64,000 nt of DNA from Taxawa tesnikishii (nom. ined.). Lineage: Eukaryota > Ascomycota > Dothideomycetes > Dothideales. Shown here piece after piece: positions 44,084 to 55,564 of this stretch. Below the pieces are notes generated by a model, which was not told where the DNA came from, did no database searches, and saw only the letters and a list, made by a program, of their open reading frames with translations. Position 1 is the first letter of the stretch; each line of letters opens with the position of its first letter. Where the stretch lies: NCBI GenBank assembly GCA_030247885.1, contig JAPDRO010000002.1, forward strand, positions 1,674,001 to 1,738,000. The letters run 5' to 3'. The position numbers and the translations under genes were made by a program.

Positions 44084-44538
44084 GTCTCCGAACTTTTGGG
44101 GATGTGACGTGCTGGTAGAGGAAATGTTGGCGCCAAAACCAAGACAGCGATTCCGATGATCGAGTCGGAAAATATTTAGGCTGTCCCTGCAGTTCAGGCT
44201 GTTTCTGAGCTTTCAGCGGGATGAGAATTAGAAGGCGTTCGCGTACGGATGCCCTTTCCAAGGCCGAGGTCCGCATGCTGTAAAGATTAGACGGGCGGAC
44301 GATTTCGTGCCAAGATACTCCGCCGAAACGAATCCGAACCCACCCACCCACCCGCGCCAATGCTGTTAAGTACTTCAGGCTAAACATCCCACTCGAACTG
44401 CCATGAGGGGCATTGTACGTTGTTCGGTCATGGCGGGGCAGAGATATATATACAGAATGCCGTTTTTCGTGGAGACAGACACTGGTTGATTGATTGTATA
44501 CCTCCCGCCTCTTCTTGTCCAGATTTCCCACAATCAAA
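44084..44538. other. Divergent intergenic region, RRP17/GH43
   Basis: 455 bases with start-site elements of both genes. A TATA box lies at 44445-44452, and CACCCACCCACCC occurs near 44340-44353. No gene. Confidence 0.55.
44445..44452 (+). promoter_or_regulatory. TATA box of the GH43 gene
   Basis: TATATATA about 87 bases before the ATG at 44539, a distance usual for fungal TATA elements. Judged by sequence only. Confidence 0.45.
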
Positions 44539-45516
44539 ATGTCCACCGCTCCCCTAGTCACACACATCTTCACAGCCGACCCGTCGGCGCACTCCTTCGA
44601 GGGCAAGATCTATGTCTATCCGTCGCACGACCGTGAAACCGACATCGAGGACAATGACAATGGCGACCAGTACGACATGGTCGACTACCACGTCTTCTCC
44701 ATGGACTCAGTCGAGGGCGAGGTGACCGACCACGGCGTCGCCCTCAAGATGGAGGACATTCCGTGGGTCTCGAAGCAAGTCTGGGCGCCCGACGCAGCCC
44801 ACAAGAACGGCAAATACTACTTCTACTTCCCCGCCCGTGACAAGGAGGGCATCTTCCGCATCGGTGTTGCCGAGAGCTCGCGCCCCGAGGGACCGTTCAA
44901 GCCGGATCCAGAGCCCATCCCCGGCAGCTACAGCATCGACCCTGCCAGCTTCGTCGACGACGACAACAACGCCTACCTGTACTTCGGCGGCATCTGGGGC
45001 GGCCAGCTGCAGTGCTGGATGACGGGCAAGTTCGATGACAAGTGGAGCGGACCGCAGGAGCCAAAGGGCGACGTCCCCGCCCTGAAGCCGCGCGTCGCCA
45101 AGCTCAGCGACGACATGCACACCTTCACCGAAGAGCCTAGGGAGCTGGCCATCCTGGACGAGCACGGCGAGCCCATCAAGGCGGACGACCACGACAGGCG
45201 CTTCTTCGAGGCCGCGTGGATGCACAAGTACAAGGGGAAGTACTACTTCTCCTACTCGACCGGAGACACGCACTACCTCGTCTACGCGATTGGCGACAAC
45301 CCGTACGGTCCCTTCACCTACCAGGGAAGGATACTGGAGCCCGTGCAAGGATGGACGACGCACCACTCTATTGTCGAGCACAAGGGACGCTGGTTCCTGT
45401 TCCACCACGACACCTCCATCTCGGACAAGAACCACTTGCGGTGTATGAAGGCTAGGGAGATCTTCTATGACAAGGAGGGAAGGATCACGCTCACTCCTTC
45501 TTCTTCTTCTTCTTAA
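44539..45516 (+). CDS. Glycoside hydrolase family 43 protein (beta-xylosidase/arabinanase-like), no signal peptide
   Basis: Intronless, 325 residues, one five-bladed propeller domain. Residues near the start (HIFTADPSAHSFEGKIYVYP) hold the Asp expected as catalytic base. VWAPDAAHKNGKYYFYFPA holds the Asp that tunes the acid. DRRFFEAAWMHKYKGKYYF holds the Glu expected as general acid. SIDPASFVDDDNNAYLYFGG and GWTTHHSIVEHKGRWFLFHH also match GH43. GH43 enzymes release xylose or arabinose from plant polysaccharides or oligosaccharides. Lack of a leader suggests cytosolic action on imported oligosaccharides. The terminal Ser run comes from a TTC-type codon repeat. The exact GH43 subfamily and substrate cannot be set by eye. 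Confidence 0.92.
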   Translation: MSTAPLVTHIFTADPSAHSFEGKIYVYPSHDRETDIEDNDNGDQYDMVDYHVFSMDSVEGEVTDHGVALKMEDIPWVSKQVWAPDAAHKNGKYYFYFPARDKEGIFRIGVAESSRPEGPFKPDPEPIPGSYSIDPASFVDDDNNAYLYFGGIWGGQLQCWMTGKFDDKWSGPQEPKGDVPALKPRVAKLSDDMHTFTEEPRELAILDEHGEPIKADDHDRRFFEAAWMHKYKGKYYFSYSTGDTHYLVYAIGDNPYGPFTYQGRILEPVQGWTTHHSIVEHKGRWFLFHHDTSISDKNHLRCMKAREIFYDKEGRITLTPSSSSS

Positions 45517-46076
45517 ACGCTGTGGACCGTTTGAAAAGCAAAGGTCTGCAGACCCACCTCCTTGGGCAGGTTCTTCGTCTCTGGATTGGTCAGGTTGACC
45601 GACTATGTCATGTCACAATATCGAAGCTTGGTACTCGTTAGGACAGCTACTCCAGTGCTACCGATTACACTCTGCGTCTCCTTGATATTTGCAAATGGGG
45701 GTATTGGTCTTTGCGAAGGCTTTCACGATCACGCTGAGTTGGAACTGCACTTGCGGTTCAGATGAGTGAATTCGGTAGGGGGAATGTTTATTTACGATAA
45801 TGTGCCACAATCTGGCGGTCTGTAATTCGAACGCAGAATCTCATGAACTCTTCTACTGCTCCAGTTTGTTTCGTCATGGTCGTCCTCATGCTGCAATAGT
45901 GCAAAGCACCGGACCTCTTGCTGTGGAGTTTCGATAAGGATTGCTCTAGAAAGTTGTCGCTTCCGTTCGTGTTGCTTCTCGGTGTGTCGGATATAGTCGA
46001 AGAGACAAGAAGAACCGACCCTCCGAACATTGTCCTCACCTTTGTTCCAAGGAATCGGCTCATCATGTTGGACTAT
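45517..46076. other. Convergent intergenic region
   Basis: 560 bases after GH43 and the GNAT gene. No supported gene. Confidence 0.5.
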
Positions 46077-47560
46077 TCATGTGCATACTATGATGATCGT
46101 TCCAACACCGCTGGTTTCGGTAGAGAGACTCAATGAGACGAAGTGTGAGAATTTCCCCAAATCCGCGCTAGTAATGGAAGTAGATGGCGGCGCAGTGAGG
46201 TTCTCCTCGAGCACTGGACGATAAACGAGATAATGCGAGAGGATCGAACAAGTGGGGTGTGTAGCTGCGGAATCGCCACGAGCCTTGACGTAGGTGTCCG
46301 CAAGAAGCAGACTATACTGTGGGATCAGCCTGTTCTGCTGTCCTTCGCGGGCCCTCTTCTCACGGACCAAATTAAGGTATTCGTGTCCCTCTGGCAGCTC
46401 TCCAAACGGCCAGTCCACTCCACGCTCACGAATTGCGGCAAGCGTTTGCATCGGTTCTTCATGGTCGACGAAGAACCGTGTGTCTGCCGTTGATACTGCG
46501 CCATCGCTACCGCCTTCCCCGAACAGCGAACCGTGCGATCTTGCTTCTTTGACAAAGCTCACCGACGACGATTGCATCACAATGCGAGCGTAGTCTCTGA
46601 TCACATTCAGATTGGCATTCTCGATGCCATTGCCGAAGGCGCGGAAGACCGCTGAGATGGTCGCCGGATGTGAGCTTAGCACACCATATCCGACGTCTTT
46701 GTAGTTGTCTTGTCGGAGTTCTGTGAGCAGCCTGGTGGCAAGGCCTTTTCTACGGAATGGGCTCATGACAACAAGCTGGGTGATCCAGCAGAAGTAGCCT
46801 CCATCGTACGGCCATCTGCATGCGAGCACATTTCCGGCAAGCTCCCCGCCAATCTGAACGCGAATGTAGACGTCCTTGCCCCTTGGTTTTTCGTCCTTTG
46901 GGGTTGGACAGTCTTTCCTCAGCATCCGCGGGCTTACACGTATTCGGCGTCCTGCACCCAGATGGCCAGTCAATCAACCGTCCCGTGCATGTTAATCTTG
47001 TATGTTCAGGAGAAAAGGAAACTACGTGAATGGAGATATGCTGGAATTGTTCAGTGGTCACGCAAAGCACAGAAGGACGAACCGCAGCTGAGCTCGCTCT
47101 TGCGTCCTTGTGGTCGATAGAAGAAATCCTATGGTTCTATTCACGCCATCCTGAGGTCGCATCCAAATCGGATATACGGTGCTACTACTGCTGTGCCGGA
47201 CTCGCAGTTCACACTGTACACTTCTCGGATTTATGAGAGCTTCCAGCTTGAAAATAGTTGGAACGATGTAAACTATAGGCCTGCACTGAGAGAGCGTAGT
47301 GACATTCGTACATCACAACGCACTCAGACCATCGAACCTTTCGCAGTTGGTACGGGACGTTCTCAAGAGTGGGCAATGGGGCAGGAGAGACTCTACTAAC
47401 CTGCCTTCGCAAATTCACCCCACTGTGACTCCGCTAGAGGCCCCCAGACGCCGTAGTTCTCTGAGAAGAGTATGGCAGCTTTACTGACGATATTGTCTGT
47501 GATTTCTTCGTCGTAAAAGTCCTGAAATACCGCAACTGCATCGATAGCTGATCCGGACAT
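46077..47560 (-). CDS. GNAT-family N-acetyltransferase
   Basis: Two exons, 47560-47401 and 46951-46077, separated by an unusually long intron (449 nt, GTTAGT...GTGCAG). Exon 1: MSGSAIDAVAVFQDFYDEEI and LFSENYGVWGPLAESQWGEF. Exon 2: VYIRVQIGGELAGNVLACRW, then the acetyl-CoA loop QLVVMSPFRRKGLATRLLTE (the R-x-x-G-x-A type), GYGVLSSHPATISAVFRAFG and DWPFGELPEGHEYL. The last 90 residues do not look conserved, and family members that I recall end soon after PEGHE, so a further intron or an earlier stop may be missing. Substrate unknown; the N-terminal block VWGP.A is shared by a group of fungal GNATs of unknown function. As read it has 344 residues with phases closing. Confidence 0.8.
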
Positions 47561-48054
47561 GGCTGAATGGATGACTGATACTAAAGGTCGATCCTTCGGT
47601 GTGTGTAGTCAAGCGATGAGAATGCGAATTCGTCCGGGTACAAGTGAGAAAAATAGAGCGCATGAAAAGAAAACCTTTCTCACGCGCCCTACCTTGTGGA
47701 CCTGGGTAGCATGCGATAGGAAAAGGTAATAGTACGTTTGCACATCCGTCGATTCGGTGCATCGGACGTGCTCCGGATCAGCTTAACCCTCTGCATGCTC
47801 AATGGTGACGGAATAGAGTAGTGAGTTTGCAGATACATCCCTCTCGCCAATCATATATAGGATAAAACATATAGTGACAGGTGTAGGAAAACGGGAGCGA
47901 CGGCGGGTATTGCACACATATTGCTTCTAGGTATCAGGGTCCAGACGGGATGCTCCGATTGGCCGCAGCCGAAACCATCCATCTCCAGTCGGACATCAAC
48001 GTCAGAGCAGACATAGCAGACAGAAGAGCTTCTGTTCCTCTACCGACCATCAAT
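47561..48054. other. Divergent intergenic region, GNAT/BIG1
   Basis: 494 bases; promoter region of both genes. No further feature recognised. Confidence 0.5.
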
Positions 48055-49294
48055 ATGTTGCTACGTCTATTAGGTGCTGCCGCCCTGGCATGCGACCTCG
48101 CCTCTGCCTTCCGCGACACGTCGCCTTTCTTCCTGTTCTCAACCTCTCAGTACGTATCCTGCAGCCTTGAATTGCCCCCGACGAACATGCTACTCACACT
48201 GATAGGCTTGATACGTCGAAGAACCCCATTCAACACGTCGTAAAAGCAAGAGATGTCGAATCATACACTGCAACACTTCTGCGCGAATGTCCTTCGGACA
48301 CCTACATCTTCGTCTCCCAGCCAGGTGTCACGGCTGCCGACTTCTCGTCATACCAAGCGACGCCTCACCTTAGGAGGCGACTGATGGGGAAGATGCTGCG
48401 ATAAGATCATCGGTTGTTGTTCCGGACGTGTTGGGTGCGGCGGATTATAATACAGGAGCCCGATCAGCGCTGCAGAAGCTGTGCACCAAGACAACCCCTG
48501 TTGTTCTGGATGGTTCGAGTAGGTCTTCCGCAAAGGGCAACGCTGTGATATGAACGGCGCTGCTCGAGATGTTGTTAAAGAGGTACTGACTTGTCCCAGG
48601 CGGTACTATCCCACGGCATGGGCCCGTGCCCCAGAGCATTATTGTTGACTTCCCCAGCCTGCCTGTGGAGGCTGATGAGCGCGCCTCCACGCTTGCGAAG
48701 CACGGTATGGTATTTCATTCCGATGTAGGGATTTGCGGTGCTGATGGCTGGCAGATTCGTACTTGAACGCCCTTGTCGCGAGCTTGCCCAACGAGGAATA
48801 CACAGTGATCTATACTACCACTACCCCTGCTGAAGACCAGCGTGTCTCCGAGATCATCCACCAAGCCCAGTACTACGAGATGGATGAGCCTTACCCGTCT
48901 GGCATGCATACAGATCTCAAGCGCGACCTGAGGGCCTACCCCCGCGCGTCGAATAGTAGCAACCTCGATTCCAAGCTCCCACTGTTCGAGAAATACCAGT
49001 TTTTGTCCTCAGGTGAGTGCATTCGTTGGATTCCCAAGAATTTGTCCTCCATGCCAGCAGGTAGCCTCCCACATGTGGTGGAGTGGGCGCAATGCTTTGG
49101 GTCGAATCCGGTTGGTTCTGTTTCATGCAAGCGTACTAATACGTTATACAGGAATCTTCATGGGTCTAACAGTCACCGTGCTTCTTCTTCTGATTCTGTA
49201 CATTGCGGTCTCGGCCATCTCCGGTCTGGAGGTATCCTACATGGCTTTCAGCAAAGAGATGGGCCCGGCAGCGCAGAAGAAGCAGCAACAATAA
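48055..49294 (+). CDS. BIG1: BIG1-like ER membrane protein (V-ATPase S1/VOA1 family)
   Basis: Five exons: 48055-48149, 48206-48518, 48600-48704, 48755-49012 and 49152-49294. A signal peptide (MLLRLLGAAALACDLASAF) is followed by RDTSPFFLFSTSQLDTSK and a lumenal domain with CPSDTYIFVSQPGV, PVVLDGS, VPQSIIVDFPSLP and NEEYTVIYTTTTPAED. A C-terminal span (LTVTVLLLLILYIAVSAISG) leads into EVSYMAFSKEMGPAAQKK, whose Lys tail looks like an ER-retrieval signal. Yeast Big1 is needed for beta-1,6-glucan; the related Voa1 helps assemble the V-ATPase Vo sector. One base is missing in the G4 at 48386-48389: reading switches from HLRRRLMG to EDAAIRSSVVVPDVLGAADY. With it the CDS is 305 codons and all phases close. 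The last intron has a TACTAAT branch site. Confidence 0.9.
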
Positions 49295-51460
49295 ACGATG
49301 GAGTTCTCAACCGACAACGTCCCGTCAGTTGTTCACGACCTCGAAGAGCCGTTTGAGGATTGAAGTTTTGTGGGATTGGAGGCATCTAGACTGGTGTTCA
49401 TGGCAATAATTCTTTGCGTGTACGAGAAGCGGATGACTCTCATCATGGAACGCCGCTAGTGAGGCCAGAAGGGTCTTTGACGGTGCAAAGCAAACCGGCT
49501 AGCAGCGCATATGTAGTCCGGCATGTAGCCTACTGTAACATGATATATGTACCTACTGGCTACACGCGGAAGTGAGGTTCATTGCCGAGATCCAAAGGCG
49601 CAGGGGTCGCTGTGGTGCCATGATCGCAGATCCGGGGTGAAGCTCGAAGATTGACCAGTAATCAGCAGTTCATGCTGTGCGACAACGTCGAAACCAATGA
49701 GCGCCCCTCAATTTATTGATTCCGGCACACCTCCTCGTAATTTATAGTTTGTAAGCTGTCTTTCTACGCCAAAAGCTTCCATGATCCAAATCTTGAGTCA
49801 GTATGCTTGGCGGCTCCACATCCGTCTATGATGTATATAATTATACTGATTATGTATGCTAATGCACTAAGTACCTTCGTTACCTATAATTAACTACTAA
49901 ATGCTTTCGTTGCGCGTAAAACTTATACACATCTATCTTGCGCGCAATATCTATGCATAATTAGGTTACGCGTAGTATTGATGCATAACCATGCTATGCG
50001 CAGATTTTATGCATGATGAATAGTTCGTAGGTTATAGTATACGAGCTAAAAATATGGGGCTATGTCCACATGAGTCGATTGCATGACTCTGAAGCATATT
50101 ACATAATCAGCAGATCACAGAGAGACCCTATGAACGCTGCTAAGCGAGGAGGTGTGCTAGTACTAATGGATCGAGGGGCGCTCATTAGTTTCGATGTGCG
50201 ACAAGCGACAGGCCCATCTGTCGGTACTCGGAAAGAGCATGGCGTGACCATGTTGGCATTCTACTCGAACACGCAGTTGACGATCTGGGCCCAAGTCAAA
50301 GTGCGAAGCAAGCAACAAGTCGACACACGGACCCCGTCACGAGCTGCCTCAGCCCGCCTCGGCGCTGGTCTTTGCAAACTGAACATGCAGTGTTGCAAGA
50401 AATTTGCGCGGAGAAGACCCCGTTTTGCAAAGTGTGTCGCGCTGGCTTCAGAGCATCCAGACCCGCACAGTCAGCAACTTGACTGGAGGTCCCTTCAGAG
50501 TCTGTCACAGCAGACCAGACTCGGGTTGGAGCGGTTATAACCAAGCTGCTTCGTCTTATTCCCGTTAACGCCGCTGACGTGCTGCCAGCACTGCATCGAG
50601 TGCTTGTGCTTAACGAGACTCCAGATGGCTCAACCGCGAGTGTTCAGCCCACCGCTAAACCACAAACCGAATCCCAGCGTGCATTGTACCCCACTGCTGC
50701 GACGGAACTTGCCGAAATTTTCTTGGTAAGCGCGCGGAGCCAAGAGATCTGCGAACTCTACCGATCTCTACCGATACGCTTCGATGAGCGTTGCGTGTGC
50801 TTCTGGTGCTGCTATCCCTTCAGAAAGCTGTTACATGTACATGCAAACGTGTCAGGCTCAATGCTACGCAGGAAAGATGTGGGAGAGGTCGAGCGTGGCG
50901 TGTTTGCAGACGCAGAGAGCAACGTGGTGGCAGAGCCCTACGTCGAGGCCAAGCTCAAATCATACGGGCTCTAGTCCGATCTAGAACGCGGCAGCCCCGT
51001 CAAGCCGTACGGGACAGAATAACGTCTTCCCGGGAGTCCAGTTCGCCCAAGATTGCGCTGCTTGCTGCACTTACGCCCTGCTAGCTGTCATGTTACCAAG
51101 CGTCGACTACCTGTGTCCCTCTTGCACCTACATCCTCTCCTTCTGCAAGTGACCCTGTCCCTCTCTCACCACTGCCGCGGGCCCGTCCCTGCTTGTACAC
51201 CACACAACAAATACTTACTAGAGTATACCACTACTGCTATCGACTGTACCGCACTCGGCAACGTCGCATAGTACTAGTCGGCTGACTGACAACGTTGCGA
51301 ATTCTGTCTTGTCCGCTCGATCCGTTGACGCCAGTAACACTCGCGACTCGCACTCTGCCCCAAATCCCGCAGCAACCGCACATTGCTTGCGGCCGCGCCT
51401 TGTACCCTCTATCCTTGCCAGATCCGGACTTGTCACTGCATTACGCGCGAATGACCTGAT
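49295..51460. other. Gene-free region, 2.2 kb, with an AT-rich block
   Basis: No supported gene. Two medium frames at 50070-50540 and 50579-50974 (plus strand) have no domain or start context and I do not call them. The right end is the leader of the histidine kinase. The left part includes the AT-rich block at 49740-50060. Confidence 0.5.
49740..50060. repeat. AT-rich, TA-dinucleotide-rich block
   Basis: About 320 bases much richer in A/T and TpA than all surrounding DNA, with recurring ATGCATAA and GCGCxTA words. This is what an old repeat inactivated by repeat-induced point mutation looks like. No family can be named. Confidence 0.5.
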
Positions 51461-54329
51461 ATGGGCGGCTACGAACTTCCACCGGACCTCGACGTGAGGA
51501 AGTCGCTATGTTTTACCCAACTGACCGACCATGTGATTATTCATGATTCAGACAACAGGTTCGACGAAGAGCTAGGAAGGCTGTACAAGAAGGAGGAGAC
51601 CCGCTTGTTGGAGGGGTTGCTGCATCTCAAGGATACACTGAAGAAGAGCGACAACGATGATTTCTGGGCTATTGTTACCGAAGGCATGGCGGAGTTGCTG
51701 GGCGCACAGATGTCGTTTGTCTCGAAGAGAATTTTGGTCGACGAACATGACTCCGCTATCGAGATGCCACCCCTAGGGGAGCCGGGAGCATGCTTGATGG
51801 CATCAGCATTTCACTACGTGGACGGAAAGGGCGAGAAAAACACCTTGAAAGCCTTCAAGTACCACGCCTATGGATGCCCTTGCGGCTATATGCGTCACGA
51901 CAAGGTCTTCATCGTTCCGGAGGGTATGAATCAGTATTTCAACGAAAACCCCAACCAGCTGCCCTTCAAGGACGAGGCCTACATTGGTGTGCCATTGTTT
52001 GCTGAAGGCAAATGCTTTGCCCATTTCGGAATCATCTGGTCCGCGGATGGCGCAGCTAAGCGCGAGTACTCCTGGACCCAGATTGAACTGTTCATGCACT
52101 CACTCGAAGACATGATTCTACAGAGGCTTCTGGACGGTTCGCGTTTCGTCAAGTCCGATCCGACTCCCGCGGAAAAGAGCCGGGTCATCCCGCACGAGGC
52201 CGTGACAGCCGCTCAATCACTGAAACCATATGCTCGGAGCTTGTCCCATGAGTTACGAACGCCAATGCAGGGAGTTGTGGGAATGCTGGATGTCATGCAT
52301 GCCACTGTTCAGGAAGCAGCCGAAGGTCATACGGATCCAGAGATCCGAAGAGTGTTTGAACAGCTGAAAGAGAATATCGAAACCGTTCAAGGTTTGTTGT
52401 CCAAACTCACAATCAGCCAGGGACAGTCTGACTCTTTCACAGACAGTGCAAGACGGGCGGTTGAGGCCGCAGATAACGTCGTCCACGCATACGATATGGA
52501 TATGAGTGTTCCGGAAGGCCCAACAGCGATTCACATGGAGGAGTCGAGTGAGGGCTTTGCCAGCGCACCAACGGACAAGCGACCGGAAATTTTGGTTGCC
52601 GGAAGTGACCTACCAATCTCAAGGCCTAACAAACGCCGACGAGAAGAAATCAAGGAGTCAGACAGCCCATCGAAAGTCCAGGCCACGCTAACCGCGTGGG
52701 CATCCAGGAGTCAGCCAAGTGACAGATTAATGCAAGGTTTACATGAGGCCGAGGTTACATCTATGCCCGGGAGGATACTTCCAGAAAGAAGGCGATCATC
52801 CATTGCATCATTTGGCAGCGCGACCACACCTGCGGCCCGCGATTTCGCCACCACCCCTTTAGCTCCTGAGAGGACAATAGCACCTGGTTTCCGCCACACT
52901 CATCTGCGCCATGTGCTCCAATATGTCGTCAATGAAGGGTTAAAAGTGGGCGGACGGCCTGAATCGGCAATCGCACGAGAGACAGATCTTGGAGAGGTTA
53001 TTGAAGTATGGACAAGGAGCAGCAACGGCGAACCAAGGACAAAGACGATCGAGTGGTCTGTGGACTCTACTGTACCAGAGACCATATTCGGTAGGTTTCG
53101 ACAATTTGTATTGTCTGCAGCAACAATGCTAACTCCAAGCAGTCGATGAGAAAGATCTCGGTAAACTGATATCTTGTGTTTTCCTGAACGCCGTCAAGTT
53201 CACAGAGCAAGGACGCATAACTGTCACTGCCCAGCTCAGTCACAAGTCGCGATATATTGTCGTGCGAGTCTCAGATACCGGGCCGGGCATTCCCGCTGCT
53301 TTCCTACCCAACTTGTTCAAGCCCTTCTCAAAAGAAGATGTATCGCTTACGAGACAGAGTGAAGGCCTCGGTCTCGGGCTCATGGTGGCCAAAGGCATCG
53401 CACGCAAGATGGGAGGAGACCTCTTGTGCATCCGTGCCGACACCTCCGAAGTCAACCACGGATCAGAATTCGAGATGAGGGTTCCTGTCACTGCGGGCGA
53501 AAGCATAAGCCGAGCCGCCTCGCCGTTCAGCACACCAGCGCCAAACCAAAGTCGCACTTCAAGCTCAGTCGAGGCGTCTGATGATGGCACGCAAACACCT
53601 ACGCACAAGTCACAGCATTCGCCGCCCCAACCGCCGGTTGCGCTCTCCGGCGCAAAGGCTCCTTCATCGCCCTCGCGAGCGGAGCTAACCAAGGGCCATG
53701 CTCATGCGCATGCGCATCGTGCACACGGTATTTCCTGCAAGCCCGCGCTCAACCTCGCACTCCCACCTGTTACGATTGCCGAGCGAGCCCAAGCACGTTT
53801 TTCCAACAACAACCGTCGGCAATCGATGCGCAAGGGTTCGGCTACCACTGCCGAAATCGACCGCGACCTGGCAGTCAAACACCCACTCACCTTTTTGGTC
53901 GCTGAAGACAACAAGATCAATCGTAAGCTGCTCGTGAGCATGCTGTCCAAGTTCGGCTACAAGACGATCCACGAGGCCTACGATGGGGCCGAAGCGGTAC
54001 GTCAGATGCACGAGCACCGGAGCATCGACGTCGTGCTTATGGACCTTTGGATGCCTTTTATGGATGGCTACGAGGCGACGCAGAAGATCCTCAACATGCA
54101 TCAAGGTCGCCATGTACCGACGGTGCTGGCCGTGACAGCGGACGTCACAGACGGTGCTCTTCAGAGAGCGGCCGAGGTCGGCATGAAAGGATTCATGACC
54201 AAACCGTTCAAACTGCTGGATCTGCAACGGCTCATACTGGAGTACTGCGCCAGGAGCGTTGCGGATGGCGTTGACGGTGTCGACGGTGTCGACGGTGTCG
54301 ACGGTGTCGACGGTGTCGACGGTGTGTGA
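51461..54329 (+). CDS. Hybrid histidine kinase: GAF - HisKA - HATPase - receiver
   Basis: Two exons, 51461-53090 and 53143-54329, with a CTAAC branch site; 938 residues, no membrane span, so cytosolic. Residues about 50-230 resemble a GAF sensor domain (FWAIVTEGMAELLGAQMSFV, AYIGVPLFAEGKCFAHFGII). The H-box SLSHELRTPMQGVVGMLDV has its His near residue 263. The ATPase has the N-box FLNAVKFTEQGRI, DTGPGIP and GLGLGLMVAKGIARKMGG. A Ser/Pro/His-rich linker leads to the receiver: FLVAEDNKINRKLL, phospho-acceptor Asp near residue 844 (VVLMDLWMPFMDGYEA), AVTAD and MTKPFK. Fungal hybrid kinases feed the Ypd1 phosphorelay to Ssk1 and Skn7. I do not assign a fungal HHK group. The extreme C-terminus is a DGV repeat from a 9-bp minisatellite. 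An extra upstream exon cannot be excluded. Confidence 0.93.
54270..54326 (+). repeat. In-frame 9-bp minisatellite GTCGACGGT, six copies, ending at the stop codon
   Basis: Encodes VDG repeated at the very C-terminus of the histidine kinase and abuts the TGA. Perfect units suggest a length-variable tail; the receiver domain ends before it. Confidence 0.95.
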
Positions 54330-55080
54330 TGTCTTTACTATGTCTATTCCCGATGGGCTTATAGCTCACGAGCATGCCTTTAATGAATCATAGAGATGTT
54401 CCGGAGAAGGCCTCACGGCTGGTGTGGCGTTCTTCGACGGGCAGGTTTTAAGAGCGGACGTTGGGTTGGAAAAGGGAGTCTCTGGGACATACACTTGATA
54501 CCTCCGCCGTTGAAAAACATGCTATGTCTGTATTACGAGATAGCAAGAATGAACTCTTCGATGCTGTGGCTGGGTGCCGTTGTTAATGTTGGCTCCATTC
54601 GACTTAGCCTAGACTGTCTTTAATTCAGTCATGCCATGTTAAAGGTGTCGTGGTCGGGCTTTGATTCTTGTAGGAGCAGCCGCAATTCACAGTCCTTGTT
54701 CGGTAGAGAAGGCGTTCTGATCGTGAAGCTGACAACGGAACGTGTAGCCTAGTTTTCCCTCGCTCCTTCCAATTCTGGCAACCGGCGTGCCAGCGGAAAA
54801 GCCGACGTCCATGACCACTCACGCCGCCTTGGACCAGTAGAAGCGGGAGAAGGGAGGTGATCTGAAGCACGCCATAGCGCTTTCGAATATGAAAGTTTTC
54901 GAATTAGAAACAACAATTCACTTAAGTCAACACCAGCACCAGAGGTATCTCAAAATGAGCAAAAGTCCGCCTTCTGCGGTGGCGCAGTTGCGCAAACCCA
55001 ACAGTCCAAACTCCAGCCCTTTCCTTCACGTATGCAACGCTCCTTTTCTTCGACGGAGGCCCTTAAATCCAATAATGTTC
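54330..55080. other. Convergent intergenic region, 750 bases
   Basis: 3' flanks of the histidine kinase and of the DUF3602 gene. No gene recognised. Confidence 0.5.
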
Positions 55081-55564
55081 TCACTTCTTCCCCGTAACCT
55101 TCTCCAGCATCTCCTTGCCTTTCTCAGCAATTCCCTTCTTCTGCTCCTTTTCTGCAGCAAAGCTCTCCCTGCGCACTTTGTTCCTCGCCTTGTTCGCCTC
55201 AAGTTCCTCTTTGGGAAGTTTAGCCACGTTCGCAGCACCTCCGCGTCCGTAGTGAAAGTCTGCTTCCGGCTCACGGATCGCTGAAGCGGATATCTCGACG
55301 TCCTGGGCTTGGCGGGCGAGCTTCGGGTTCGAGGGGTCGTTCGAAGCCATGTTACCAGTGCCGCCGCGTCCGGTAGTGTAGGTGCTCGACTTGATGTGCG
55401 GAGTCTCCAGATCGGTGGGGCGCAAAACGGGTGATTTGGCGATGTTTCCTTGGGTTGACTTAGCGCGGAGGCGGATGCAGGATGAAGGATGGAGGATACA
55501 TACCTGCACCGCCGCGACCATGCGAAAGGGTGCGCTCGGTCACCCTTCTGGATTCTGCAGCCAT
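55081..55564 (-). CDS. DUF3602 (PAR32-like) protein
   Basis: Two exons, 55564-55504 and 55448-55081; 142 residues. Three evenly spaced GRGG motifs with following Asn (HGRGGAGNI at the exon junction, TGRGGTGNMAS and YGRGGAANVA) are the mark of this fungal family. Between them are short acidic and Pro segments (RPTDLETPHIKSSTY), and the C-terminus is a charged helix (EKEQKKGIAEKGKEMLEKVT). In yeast the related Par32 is a TORC1-dependent phosphoprotein that restrains ammonium transporters Mep1 and Mep3; whether this one does so is unknown. Splicing at GCAG/GTATGT restores the first GRGGAGN motif, which supports the model. The protein is disordered and probably phosphorylated. Confidence 0.88.

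Noticed and set aside
43260-44606. 448-codon frame extending RRP17 upstream to 44606
   Set aside because: It reads through a good intron and replaces the conserved ALTFDPAARQEYLTGFHKRK N-terminus, so it is a read-through artefact.
50070-50974. Two medium plus-strand frames upstream of the histidine kinase
   Set aside because: No domain, no start context and no splice sites joining them to each other or to the kinase; probably leader or intergenic DNA.
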